From Terriglobales bacterium (GTDB taxonomy: Bacteria; Acidobacteriota; Terriglobia; Terriglobales; Acidobacteriaceae): 64,000 nt of DNA. Below the pieces are notes generated by a model that was not told where the DNA came from, searched no databases, and saw only the letters and a list, made by a program, of their open reading frames with translations. A program made the translations under genes and the position numbers. Positions 50,634-59,071 of this stretch are shown one piece after another (within the stretch, counting starts at the first letter, position 1; every line of letters begins with the position of its first letter). The stretch is taken from NCBI GenBank assembly GCA_035651655.1, contig DASRFG010000014.1, positions 1 to 64,000 of the forward strand, written 5' to 3'.

Positions 50634-52454
50634 CTAACGCATGACAAGCGTGTTCATGCGCTTCGGAACTTCACCCACCGGTATGAGCGCAATCGGTTTT
50701 ATCGTTTGCGAATCGATGACTGAAACCGAGCGTGCTCCAGAATTTGAAACGTACACCCGCTTGCTGTCTGGCGTGAACGTTATCCATTCAGGCACCGCGC
50801 CGGAGCGTTCCGCACCCAAGGAATGGACCAGGGGGAGAGATGCGTGTCCCATTAACGTAAGGTCGGGAAGGGAATATTTGAAGACGGCGTTCGCCACCGT
50901 GCTGTTAACCCATAGCGACTTGCCGTCTGGCGCGACGCCGATCCCGTGGGACGGGCTTCCCATACGTCCCTCAGCGATGCCGAATCCACTCGGCTCATCG
51001 GGGAGCTTGATCCTGGCTGCTTCTGCTCGCTTGGCGAAATCCACCACGGCAAACCCATTGAAATTCGACAGCTGCAGAAAAATTCGACTGGTGGATCCAT
51101 CCGCATTCACGGCAAACGTCATGGGGCGAACGCCCTGGTCAAACTTGACTTCCCACACGGCTTCGTTTTTCTGAAGATCGAGAACCGTCATGGTTTTCGC
51201 CTCGATAGAGCCGCTCACCGCGAACTTTCCGTCTGGCGTGACATAGATGTTGTGCACGCTCCCATTCATCGGAATAGTGTTCAGTCGCCGTAGCGAACTT
51301 GCGGAGATTACGTCTACCGCGCCTCGCGGGTGGCGGATGCCTACCAGCACTCGTTCTCCATCCTTTGTAATGGTCAGGTTGTTGGGACGGCCGCTCAAAG
51401 GTACCTTGTGCAGAATTTCCCCTGTATGCGAGTCAACCACATCCAGAGTGCTCTCCGATTCGTTACTGATGTAGACTCGGCTGCCGTCAGGTGAGAAGAC
51501 CACTCCGTGGGGCAACTCTATCCCACGAATAACCTGCACAACCTTGTTTGTGGATGCGTCCACAACATCAATGGTGTCGGCTGCGCTGTTGGTGACATAG
51601 ATGCGTGCCCCTCCACCGGGCATGGAAATCGCCCCCCTTTTTAAGTCCCTCACCCACTGAGCGAGAATTAGCCAGTCAGGATCGTTCTCCGACTGGAATT
51701 GCCGGCCGCCGGAATGAAAAGGGTCGCCTCCCGCTTCCGGAGCCAGGGGATGCATCAGCAGTCTGCTGGATCCCGGGTCCCCTGGTGCCACTTGCTGGAC
51801 TGCGCTCTGATAATTGCGTCGGGTTTGCTCGGGTGTCCAGGCTAGCGCGCCAGGGGGCAATGGCTCGAGTCGGAAGATCCGGTTGGCTTCAGTGTGGCAG
51901 CCGTAGCAGCGCGCGTGCCCCGGCCGCTCCTTCAGGAAAACAGGCTGAACACGGGTCGCAAAGAAGTCCAGTTCGGGAGTGTCTTGTGGTCTGGCAGAGC
52001 TTCCACTGGACGGAGCACCAGAAGAAGCGCCGCCGATCCAATTTGCCACCAGTTGCCATTCCGGGTCCTGCCGCGATTGCCAGAATTTGCCGCCAGTGTG
52101 TGTGGGATCTCCTCCCTCCTCAGTCGCAAGCGGATGGAGCAACAAGCGACTCTCAAGAGGTGCTGAGGGGACCACTAGTTGAGAAACTGCCTCGAAATTC
52201 TGGCGCGACTGTTCCTCTGTCCAGGAAGAATTACCTTGTGTCAGCGGCTGTAATCGCAGGCGCGTAGCAATGGCAGAGTGGCAATCGTAGCAGCGCATTC
52301 CCCCGGGACGCTGCTTGAGGAAGATCGGCTCGATCCGCGAGCGATATACCTCAAAATTCAACGGTGATGCCGGTGCTGCTTGTCCGAAGGGTTGCGGACT
52401 GTGGGTGGCGAACAAAATGCCCACCACCCACAGCGCTTGCGCTAGCTTAGGCAA
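50634..52454 (-). CDS. Two CxxCH domains fused to a YncE/YVTN propeller (propeller 5)
   Basis: A 606-residue exported protein (signal within residues 1-25). It has two similar ~125-residue N-terminal modules, each with one CxxCH: Cys55-Cys58-His59 (MRCYDCHS) and Cys183-Cys186-His187 (ARCYGCHT). Each ends with a matching WQLVANWI or WLILAQWV helix. This is the layout of planctomycete-type cytochrome c modules. From about residue 285 a propeller follows (IYVTNSAADTIDVVDASTNK, VVFSPDGSRVYISNESESTL, ITKDGERVLVGIR, VYVSNSGARSVSVID). The CxxCH sites suggest covalent haem and electron transfer. It follows the TonB receptor gene by 21 bases and is probably cotranscribed from site 7. Confidence 0.85.
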   Translation of the reverse strand: MPKLAQALWVVGILFATHSPQPFGQAAPASPLNFEVYRSRIEPIFLKQRPGGMRCYDCHSAIATRLRLQPLTQGNSSWTEEQSRQNFEAVSQLVVPSAPLESRLLLHPLATEEGGDPTHTGGKFWQSRQDPEWQLVANWIGGASSGAPSSGSSARPQDTPELDFFATRVQPVFLKERPGHARCYGCHTEANRIFRLEPLPPGALAWTPEQTRRNYQSAVQQVAPGDPGSSRLLMHPLAPEAGGDPFHSGGRQFQSENDPDWLILAQWVRDLKRGAISMPGGGARIYVTNSAADTIDVVDASTNKVVQVIRGIELPHGVVFSPDGSRVYISNESESTLDVVDSHTGEILHKVPLSGRPNNLTITKDGERVLVGIRHPRGAVDVISASSLRRLNTIPMNGSVHNIYVTPDGKFAVSGSIEAKTMTVLDLQKNEAVWEVKFDQGVRPMTFAVNADGSTSRIFLQLSNFNGFAVVDFAKRAEAARIKLPDEPSGFGIAEGRMGSPSHGIGVAPDGKSLWVNSTVANAVFKYSLPDLTLMGHASLPLVHSLGAERSGAVPEWITFTPDSKRVYVSNSGARSVSVIDSQTIKPIALIPVGEVPKRMNTLVMR

Positions 52455-52475
52455 TTAATTTTCTCAGCCCCGCAA

Positions 52476-55400
52476 TTACCAGATAAATTTCACAGCAAAT
52501 TGAATTTCCCGGGCCGTGGTACTGGTCCGCGAAAGTCTTCCGGCGACCCCCGTTGGAGCTCCAGTTCCGTCAAATATATCCGTATTGTCCGGGGTAGTAG
52601 GCGGGGCAAAGTTCGCATGATTCAGTGCGTTGAACAATTCCGCCCGGAACTGCACGTTGAAGGTCTCCGATATTCTTCGAATGTGGTTGTTTTTGAATAT
52701 TGAAAAATCCATCTCTGTTACTCCAGGGCCGGTAAGGATGTTCCGTCCCGCGTTACCGCGAAGATTGAAACAATCCGGGAAGGAGACGGGTCCACCAACG
52801 CTGGGTGGATTCTTGTCACAGTTGGCATTCCAGAATGCCAGAGTAGGCGCCGCAGGTACGGTGAAGCACTCTGTCTTGACGTAATGGTCGGGATTTCCTG
52901 GATTAATAAGGCTGCTGCATCCAGGGGTAGTAAGGCGATTGGGAACGTCCCAGTCATCGCTGCTTAACGTTCCCAGGGGGTCACCGCCAGTGGCAAAGGT
53001 AGGACTGAAAGGAACCCCGTCACTAGCCTGGAAAATCATTCCCAGCTGCCACCCATCCGAAAACCAACGCACCGGACCGGAGAGCGACTTGGGCGCGGGC
53101 ACTTCCCAAGTTCCGTTGAGTACGAAGGTGCGTCCAATGTTGTAATCGGATACACCGCGGCTCACGCGCGGGTCAAACCACGTCAAGCTCGAAATGGAAT
53201 TGCCGAACGCGTCTCCCGCCACGGTTGCCGAACTGGTATCAATACTCTTGCCCCAGGTGTAAGCGCCTTGCACTTGAAAACCATGGCTCATGCGTTTAGC
53301 CACCTGCAATTCGAGCGCGTTATAGTAGGAGCGGCCCACGTAGAACATTCCTCGAATTGACCCGAAGTTTTCATTAAAGCGTGAGGGAGGCTGACCGGTT
53401 GTAAGTAAGTTGCCATCGGCATCCACCTGCGGCCACAGATAACCGGCAGCGGTTTTCGTCGGCATTACCTGGTCTGCGTCATCAACCCGGAAGGGTTGAT
53501 GGACTCCGCGTGATCCCACATATGCCACCATTGCGCTGAGGGTTGGCGTTAGTTGCTGCTGCACATTGAGGTTCCACTGCATCACGTAATTGCGTTTGGG
53601 GTTGGGCTCAATATATGTGCCTCGTATTTTGCCGGCCGGTAGAACCGATGGCAGTCCAGAGAAAAAAGCTTGTGGCGTGGTGAAGTCCGACTTTGGGATT
53701 ACCGTGTACTTGAAGAATGGTGTAGCGAGAGTCGTCAAAAGTATGAACTGATAGGGCAGTGGCTGCACATCAAATAGACCGACTCCGCCGCGGACCGCCG
53801 TCTTCCCGGTGCGGAACGGGTCCCAGGCAAACCCAACCCTCGGCTCGAAATCCCGCGTGGTGGGATTGCTAAAGAATGGATCCCCGAGATGTGGAACCGC
53901 GTCCGTAAGATTCCGCAGATTCGAGAGCTTGCCACTTGTTTCCGTTGGCACCGTGGACATCTCGTAGCGGAGTCCCAGGTTCAGTGTCAGGTTCGGCTTC
54001 CATCGCCAGTCATCCTGCACGTAAGCGCCAAACAGTGTCTGGCGGAGATGCCTGGGGCTGACTGTACTTACTACGCCACCCTGGAATCTTTTGGGGTTGT
54101 TCGTCAAGAAGTCCTGCAAGGTCTTGAATTGCCAGATCCCGTTCGGGTCAGTGAATGCGGAAACATTCAGATGCATGCGCTCGGCAGAGAACCCGAAGGC
54201 GAGTGAATGCGTGCCCTTGGTGAGAAAGGCATCATCGTAGATTTGAAAGGAATCCCAGCCATACAAATATGTCGGAAGCCCGCCAACTCCACCCGGCATC
54301 GGGGTCACCGCACTGATCTGAACTTGCGTCGCGTTTCGACCCGCAAACGATCCCAGCGATGGGTCGGCTGCTGCTGGATTGATTGCGCTCACGCTCTGAT
54401 TGTTGTTCACGATTTGATGTTGGTACCCGAATCGAAGGGCATTAACGAGAGCAGAGGTAAACGAATGTGTCTCCTCCACGGCCAGGATGTGGCGTGAGGT
54501 CAGGCTTCCGAGCAAGACGTTGTTCATCCCATCGGGAGAGTTGTAAGGAGTGCGGTCAAACATGTACGTGCCAAAAAGGCCGTCTTTTTCGGAAAAGCGG
54601 TGATCAATGCGCGTCGTAACGAAATTTTCGTTGACCACCTGCTGACCTGCAAAACTGAAGGTTGCGATATCGGGATTGTCAGTGACCGCGCCGTTGGGTA
54701 TGGGATAGAGTGCCAAATATTTCTGCGCCGCGGGGTCTACGGATACGGTTATAGGATTACCCGAAGAGTCATGGATGTGCCCGGCACGCGCCGCGAGTGT
54801 CGGAACAGTATCCACCGCTGTTAGGCCTTTGGCCTGCCGAACTCCTTCATAATCGGCAAAGAAGAACGTACGATCTTTGAAGATGGGGCCCCCCACCGCT
54901 CCACCGAACTGGTTTCGCTTGAATGGGGGAATTTTGTCCCCATCGAAGTAGTTTCTCGCGTCCAATGCGCTATTGCGCAGGAACTCGTAAGCACTGCCGT
55001 GGAAAGCGTTGGTTCCGGTGCGCGTTACTGCGTTCACTACACCCCCGGAGGTCTTGCCGTATTGCGCTGAATAGTTACTTGTCAAGACTGAGAACTCCTG
55101 GATGGCATCCACTCCCAGGTTCCCGCCCAACACGCTTCCGGGTGCCCCATTTGCATAGTCGTTGAGGCTGACGCCATCCAGACGGTAGTTGTTCTGCTGC
55201 GGCCGGGCCCCCGAAATCGTCAACTGTTGCCCAAAACCACGATTGCCGCGATCGGCTCCTACGGCAAAAGATGGTTGCGTATAGATGGTGTCCACGCCTG
55301 GCTGCAGCGTCGCCAGGTCCGTCCAGCTCCTTCCGTTCAACGGTAATTCACGAACCGTGGTGGCATTCACTACCGCGCTTATGTCGGAGGAAATCAGCTG

Positions 55401-55805
55401 GATCGCGGGCACCTCAGAGGTCACTTCAACTTTCCTGGTCTCGGTCCCGACTCGCAGGGTCAGGTTCAGCGTTTGCTGCGCCCCAACCGTCATCAAGATT
55501 CCTCTTCGCACCTCGGTATTGAAGCCGGCAGCTGAAGCCGTGATTTCGTAGGGGCCGGGAGTCAGGTTGGCAACGGTATAGAAACCATCGGTATTGGTCT
55601 CGGCCGTCCTTATAACTCCCGTTGACGTGTTCTTAATGTCCAAGTGAACGCGCGTTACAACCGCGCCCGAGGGATCCAGAATCGTTCCTTGCAACGCACC
55701 GCCTGCTACCTGTGCGTGTACGTGAAGACAAACCGCCAATGCAAGCACCGCGAACGAGCTTGCTGCCAGGCGAGCACTGCTTCGCGAGCATAGTCGTAGG
55801 TTCAT
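52476..55805 (-). CDS. Oar-like TonB-dependent receptor with carboxypeptidase-regulatory N-domain
   Basis: A 1109-residue outer-membrane protein. The signal (RLAASSFAVLALAVCLHVHA) is followed by a CarboxypepD_reg-like domain (about 33-120, LQGTILDPSGAVVTRVHLDI ... GFYTVANLTPGPYEITASAA), a plug domain (TVRELPLNGRSWTDLATLQP) and a long beta-barrel ending in aromatic Trp (FAVKFIW). Such receptors import large or scarce substrates with TonB energy; this acidobacterial group is large and mostly uncharacterised. It is the first gene of a transcript that also encodes the CxxCH-propeller protein, with triple-repeat site 7 upstream. It is the likely outer-membrane entry point for the regulon's substrate. 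Confidence 0.9.
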   Translation of the reverse strand: MNLRLCSRSSARLAASSFAVLALAVCLHVHAQVAGGALQGTILDPSGAVVTRVHLDIKNTSTGVIRTAETNTDGFYTVANLTPGPYEITASAAGFNTEVRRGILMTVGAQQTLNLTLRVGTETRKVEVTSEVPAIQLISSDISAVVNATTVRELPLNGRSWTDLATLQPGVDTIYTQPSFAVGADRGNRGFGQQLTISGARPQQNNYRLDGVSLNDYANGAPGSVLGGNLGVDAIQEFSVLTSNYSAQYGKTSGGVVNAVTRTGTNAFHGSAYEFLRNSALDARNYFDGDKIPPFKRNQFGGAVGGPIFKDRTFFFADYEGVRQAKGLTAVDTVPTLAARAGHIHDSSGNPITVSVDPAAQKYLALYPIPNGAVTDNPDIATFSFAGQQVVNENFVTTRIDHRFSEKDGLFGTYMFDRTPYNSPDGMNNVLLGSLTSRHILAVEETHSFTSALVNALRFGYQHQIVNNNQSVSAINPAAADPSLGSFAGRNATQVQISAVTPMPGGVGGLPTYLYGWDSFQIYDDAFLTKGTHSLAFGFSAERMHLNVSAFTDPNGIWQFKTLQDFLTNNPKRFQGGVVSTVSPRHLRQTLFGAYVQDDWRWKPNLTLNLGLRYEMSTVPTETSGKLSNLRNLTDAVPHLGDPFFSNPTTRDFEPRVGFAWDPFRTGKTAVRGGVGLFDVQPLPYQFILLTTLATPFFKYTVIPKSDFTTPQAFFSGLPSVLPAGKIRGTYIEPNPKRNYVMQWNLNVQQQLTPTLSAMVAYVGSRGVHQPFRVDDADQVMPTKTAAGYLWPQVDADGNLLTTGQPPSRFNENFGSIRGMFYVGRSYYNALELQVAKRMSHGFQVQGAYTWGKSIDTSSATVAGDAFGNSISSLTWFDPRVSRGVSDYNIGRTFVLNGTWEVPAPKSLSGPVRWFSDGWQLGMIFQASDGVPFSPTFATGGDPLGTLSSDDWDVPNRLTTPGCSSLINPGNPDHYVKTECFTVPAAPTLAFWNANCDKNPPSVGGPVSFPDCFNLRGNAGRNILTGPGVTEMDFSIFKNNHIRRISETFNVQFRAELFNALNHANFAPPTTPDNTDIFDGTGAPTGVAGRLSRTSTTAREIQFAVKFIW

Positions 55806-55907
55806 AACCCCTCCTTGGCTTATCGGGAACTCGAGACCCCTGATTGTGCGCTTCTTTCCTACCTGTATCCAGTACTTCTGAAAGCGAACTGCCGCAATCC
55901 CACGGTG

Positions 55908-55950
55908 AGGCTATCCATCGAACATGAAAGACACATGAAAACAACGTGAA
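55908..55950 (-). promoter_or_regulatory. Triple direct-repeat promoter, site 7 (before TonB receptor)
   Basis: Minus strand TTCAC (55950-55946), TTCAT (55939-55935) and TTCAT (55928-55924), 11-base spacing, then ten bases to a weak -10 hexamer TAGCCT (55913-55908). The leader to the receptor start is about 100 bases. Confidence 0.72.
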
Positions 55951-55958
55951 CTTCCAAT

Positions 55959-57269
55959 TTATCCTGCGCTGGGTGCTTGGTCGCGACGCTTTCCCACCAA
56001 GAGCATGAACCCACCCGAAGCAAAAAGACTAATAACCAGATAGAGCATGCCCGCTTTGAAGGAGTGCGTACGGCCGGCCAGGTATCCCATTACCGCCGGA
56101 CCGACGAACCCGCCGAGATTACCCACTGAATTAATCATGCCTATGGAAGCGGCGGCTGCCGATTCGCTAAGAAAACGAGTGGGCACCGCCCAAAAGCATG
56201 GATGAAAGGCGTAAAAACATGCCCCCACCAGAGTGAAGATGAGCAATGAGACTGCAGGACTTGAAGAGAAAACCACTGCAAGCGAAAGCGATGCACCGCA
56301 AGCGATCACCGGAATCGCTGCATGCCACCGCCGCTCACAATGTCGGTCGGAATGCCACCCGTTTAGCTGTTGGGTAATGAAGCCTGCAATGTAGGGTAGG
56401 CTTGCCAATAGGATTACTCGGGAGTCACTCTTCCCGGACAGCCGCTTCAGAATGCTCGGTAGCCAAAAGCCAATACCGTAGCCGCCCGTCTGCGCACAAA
56501 AATAGCAGAGCGTCAGCAGGAGCACGTCACGTTGGCGCAGAGCCTCCCAGATGCGATACGAATGCACCCGCTTCTTAGCTTCTTTTTCCTTGGCTAGCTG
56601 TTCCGTGATCCAGGATCGCTCCGACTCCGACAGCCAGCGAGCCTGGTGCGGCCAATCGGTGAGATAAAAAAATGTTATGACGCCAAAGACTACCGCCGGA
56701 ATTCCCTCCATAATAAAGAGCCACCGCCATCCCCTTATACCGAGCCAGGAGATTCCAAGCAGCCAACTGGCAAGGGGTGACCCAACCACGTAAGAAAGAG
56801 AATTGGCAGCATAGAAAACGGCCACCGCCTTGGCGCGGTCCTGGTACCGAAACCAGTGGGTCATGTAGACGATGGCGCCGGGAAAGAATCCGGCCTCGGC
56901 GGCGCCCACCAGAAAACGCGTCATATAAAACTGCCGGGCGGTGTGAATGAAAGCCATCAGAATTGTTACGAGTCCCCAGGAAACCATGATTCGGCAAATC
57001 CAACGGCGGGCACTCCAGCGCTCTACGATCAATGCGCCCGGAATTTCGAGCAGGAAATAGCCAAGAAAGAAAATACCTGCCCCAAAGCCCAATACACCGT
57101 CACTGAAGCCGAGGTCGTGGGGCATCTGCAGCGCGGCGGCTCCAACGTTCATTCGATCTATGAAGGCGATGATGTACAGCACGAATAGGAACGGCAGGAT
57201 GCGCCAGGCAATACGACGCCGGGCACGTTGAGCAATATCAGTTTCCAATTCCAATACTGGAGAAGACAT
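55959..57269 (-). CDS. MFS carrier, ACS family (tartrate/TtuB-like) 2
   Basis: A protein of about 436 residues from the ATG at 57269 (GAGAGG upstream); the open frame to 57326 is not needed. Twelve membrane segments. Typical stretches: ILPFLFVLYIIAFIDRMNVG, LGYFLLEIPGALIVERWSAR, VGAAEAGFFPGAIVYMTHWF and GWRWLFIMEGIPAVVFGVIT, the pattern of TtuB/phthalate-type anion symporters. It is divergent from the operon containing a tartrate-dehydrogenase-type enzyme, which supports a hydroxy-dicarboxylate substrate. Site 8 lies upstream. Confidence 0.87.
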   Translation of the reverse strand: MSSPVLELETDIAQRARRRIAWRILPFLFVLYIIAFIDRMNVGAAALQMPHDLGFSDGVLGFGAGIFFLGYFLLEIPGALIVERWSARRWICRIMVSWGLVTILMAFIHTARQFYMTRFLVGAAEAGFFPGAIVYMTHWFRYQDRAKAVAVFYAANSLSYVVGSPLASWLLGISWLGIRGWRWLFIMEGIPAVVFGVITFFYLTDWPHQARWLSESERSWITEQLAKEKEAKKRVHSYRIWEALRQRDVLLLTLCYFCAQTGGYGIGFWLPSILKRLSGKSDSRVILLASLPYIAGFITQQLNGWHSDRHCERRWHAAIPVIACGASLSLAVVFSSSPAVSLLIFTLVGACFYAFHPCFWAVPTRFLSESAAAASIGMINSVGNLGGFVGPAVMGYLAGRTHSFKAGMLYLVISLFASGGFMLLVGKRRDQAPSAG

Positions 57270-57315
57270 CTCGCCTCTCTTGGAACATGCTGCCGGTCCG
57301 CATTTTGCGAGACAC

Positions 57316-57358
57316 AGCATGGACACATGACATTAAGGCTGCGTGAATGCTACGTGAA
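57316..57358 (-). promoter_or_regulatory. Triple direct-repeat promoter, site 8 (between ACS carrier and MmgE/PrpD operon)
   Basis: Minus strand TTCAC (57358-57354), TTCAC (57347-57343) and TTAAT (57336-57332), 11-base spacing, with a weak -10 (CATGCT, 57321-57316) after ten bases. It is oriented towards the carrier gene. The divergent operon starting at 57524 has no separate triple repeat of its own that I can see, so it may share this one. Confidence 0.65.
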
Positions 57359-57523
57359 AAACAGCCCGGAATGCGATTTTTGCCTTCCTATGGAATGGAA
57401 TAACGTTGTAACAATAACAACAGTACCGACATGCTCTATTTTTGGCCATCGATTATCGCTGAAATGTGATCGCCGAGGCAGCTTGAAAAGAATGACCTTC
57501 GCAAAAGGGGAAACAGATCCAAG

Positions 57524-59035
57524 ATGAAGCGGCGCGCGTTCTTGAAAAGCTCAGCCAGTATCGGCGCCGGACTTGGTCTGGTGGGCAGCTCTAGTCTTGG
57601 CTTCGCGTCTGCTACATCTGAATCGTGTTCAGTCCAATTTCCCCAAATCCCCGGGCTAACAAAGTATGTGGCTGATTTTGTAGTGCGAACCACATACTCG
57701 GATATTCCCGACGATGTGATTGAACTAGGTAAAAAATCTTTGCTGGATGGTATCGGCCTGGCCCTGGCCGGGTCCCGCCTTCAAACCAACGAGATTCTGC
57801 AGACCTACATGAAATCGTTCGGATTTCCGGCTGGCGGCGCGACCGTAATCGGCACCGCCAGCAAACTCCCAACCCGGTTTGCTGCATTTGTGAATGGCGT
57901 TGCGATTCATGTGGAGGACTTCGACGACACCCAACTTGCGGTGGCGAAGGACCGGGTTTACGGTCTGCTTACGCATCCCACCGTGCCTGTATTGCCCGCC
58001 GCCTTTGCTATCACAGAGACGGTGGGCCGCAGCGGAAAAGATCTGATGCTTGCGTATCAGCTTGGTATAGAAGTCGAAACCAAAATCGCGGAGGCGATTT
58101 CTCCTCGCCATTATGAAGATGGCTTTCACTCCACCGGAACGTGCGGTGTCTTTGGTGGCACTGCCGCTTGCGCTAAGCTGCGCGGCTTTAAGACAGATCA
58201 AATCGAGCGCGCATTCGCCATTGCGGCGAGCCAGGCCAGTGGTTTGCGCGAGAATTTCGGCACTATGATGAAGCCGTTCCATGCCGGCCATGCGGCCGAG
58301 GTTGGCGTTTTTTCCACTGACCTGGCCGCACTCGGTTGGAGCGGAGCTGACGGAATACTGGAGGCTCCTCGCGGGTTCTTTCACGCCTACGGGGGTACCT
58401 ATGCTCCTGCGGCCATCATGGACAAATTAGGGAAGCCGTGGACGTTTGCCTCCCCGGGAGTGTCTATTAAACCCTTCCCATCGGGATCGCTGACTCATCC
58501 CGGCATGAGTGAGATGTTGCGCTTGATCCGGACGGAGCACATCAGAGCTGCCGACATTGAGCAAGTGGAAGTCGGAACGAATCACAATCTTCCGAATGCC
58601 CTAATCCACCATCGCCCCAAAAATGCTCTCCAGGCAAAGTTCAGCATGGAATTCTGTATGGCAATCCTGCTGCTAGACGGCAAGGCCGGCCTTAGGGAAT
58701 TCACCGACAGTGTGGTGAATCGCCGTGACGTGCAAGAAATGATCGGGCGAGTCCGCTTTTACGTGGATCCGGAGGCCGAGGCAGCCGGTTTCGACAAGAT
58801 GACAACCATCATCAAAGTTCATTTGAAAAACGGGCGCACACTTTCAGGCCGTGCTGATTTTGCCAAAGGCAGTCCCACGAATCCAATGAGCTACGAAGAA
58901 GTGGCGGAGAAATTTTACGGCTGTGCAAATTTTGCCGATTGGCCGGACGCCAAGACGAAGGAAATTGGGGAATTGGTCCGGAAGATTGAATCCGAGCCGG
59001 ACATGCACAGGCTCACCGCGCTCTGTACCCGTTAG
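57524..59035 (+). CDS. MmgE/PrpD family protein with Tat signal, copy 2
   Basis: A 503-residue MmgE/PrpD-fold protein. The first residues, KRRAFLKSSASIGAGLGLVG, form a classical twin-arginine signal (RRxFLK), so it should be folded in the cytoplasm and exported. Family stretches: KKSLLDGIGLALAGSRLQTN, NGVAIHVEDFDDTQ (active-site His/Asp region), CGVFGGTAACAKLRGFKTDQ and SIKPFPSGSLTHPGM. It may dehydrate, isomerise or decarboxylate a tricarboxylate-like acid. It is only distantly similar to copy 1 at 32699. It leads the operon MmgE/PrpD - dehydrogenase - FAH - LeuA-like. Confidence 0.87.
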   Translation: MKRRAFLKSSASIGAGLGLVGSSSLGFASATSESCSVQFPQIPGLTKYVADFVVRTTYSDIPDDVIELGKKSLLDGIGLALAGSRLQTNEILQTYMKSFGFPAGGATVIGTASKLPTRFAAFVNGVAIHVEDFDDTQLAVAKDRVYGLLTHPTVPVLPAAFAITETVGRSGKDLMLAYQLGIEVETKIAEAISPRHYEDGFHSTGTCGVFGGTAACAKLRGFKTDQIERAFAIAASQASGLRENFGTMMKPFHAGHAAEVGVFSTDLAALGWSGADGILEAPRGFFHAYGGTYAPAAIMDKLGKPWTFASPGVSIKPFPSGSLTHPGMSEMLRLIRTEHIRAADIEQVEVGTNHNLPNALIHHRPKNALQAKFSMEFCMAILLLDGKAGLREFTDSVVNRRDVQEMIGRVRFYVDPEAEAAGFDKMTTIIKVHLKNGRTLSGRADFAKGSPTNPMSYEEVAEKFYGCANFADWPDAKTKEIGELVRKIESEPDMHRLTALCTR

Positions 59036-59071
59036 GCGTAACACATTCCTTCCACCATACTGCGAGGCATT

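Noticed and set aside
51605-52267. 220-codon plus-strand ORF inside the CxxCH-propeller gene
   Set aside because: Antisense shadow of a gene with duplicated haem-type motifs; composition is Arg/Pro-rich without a fold pattern.
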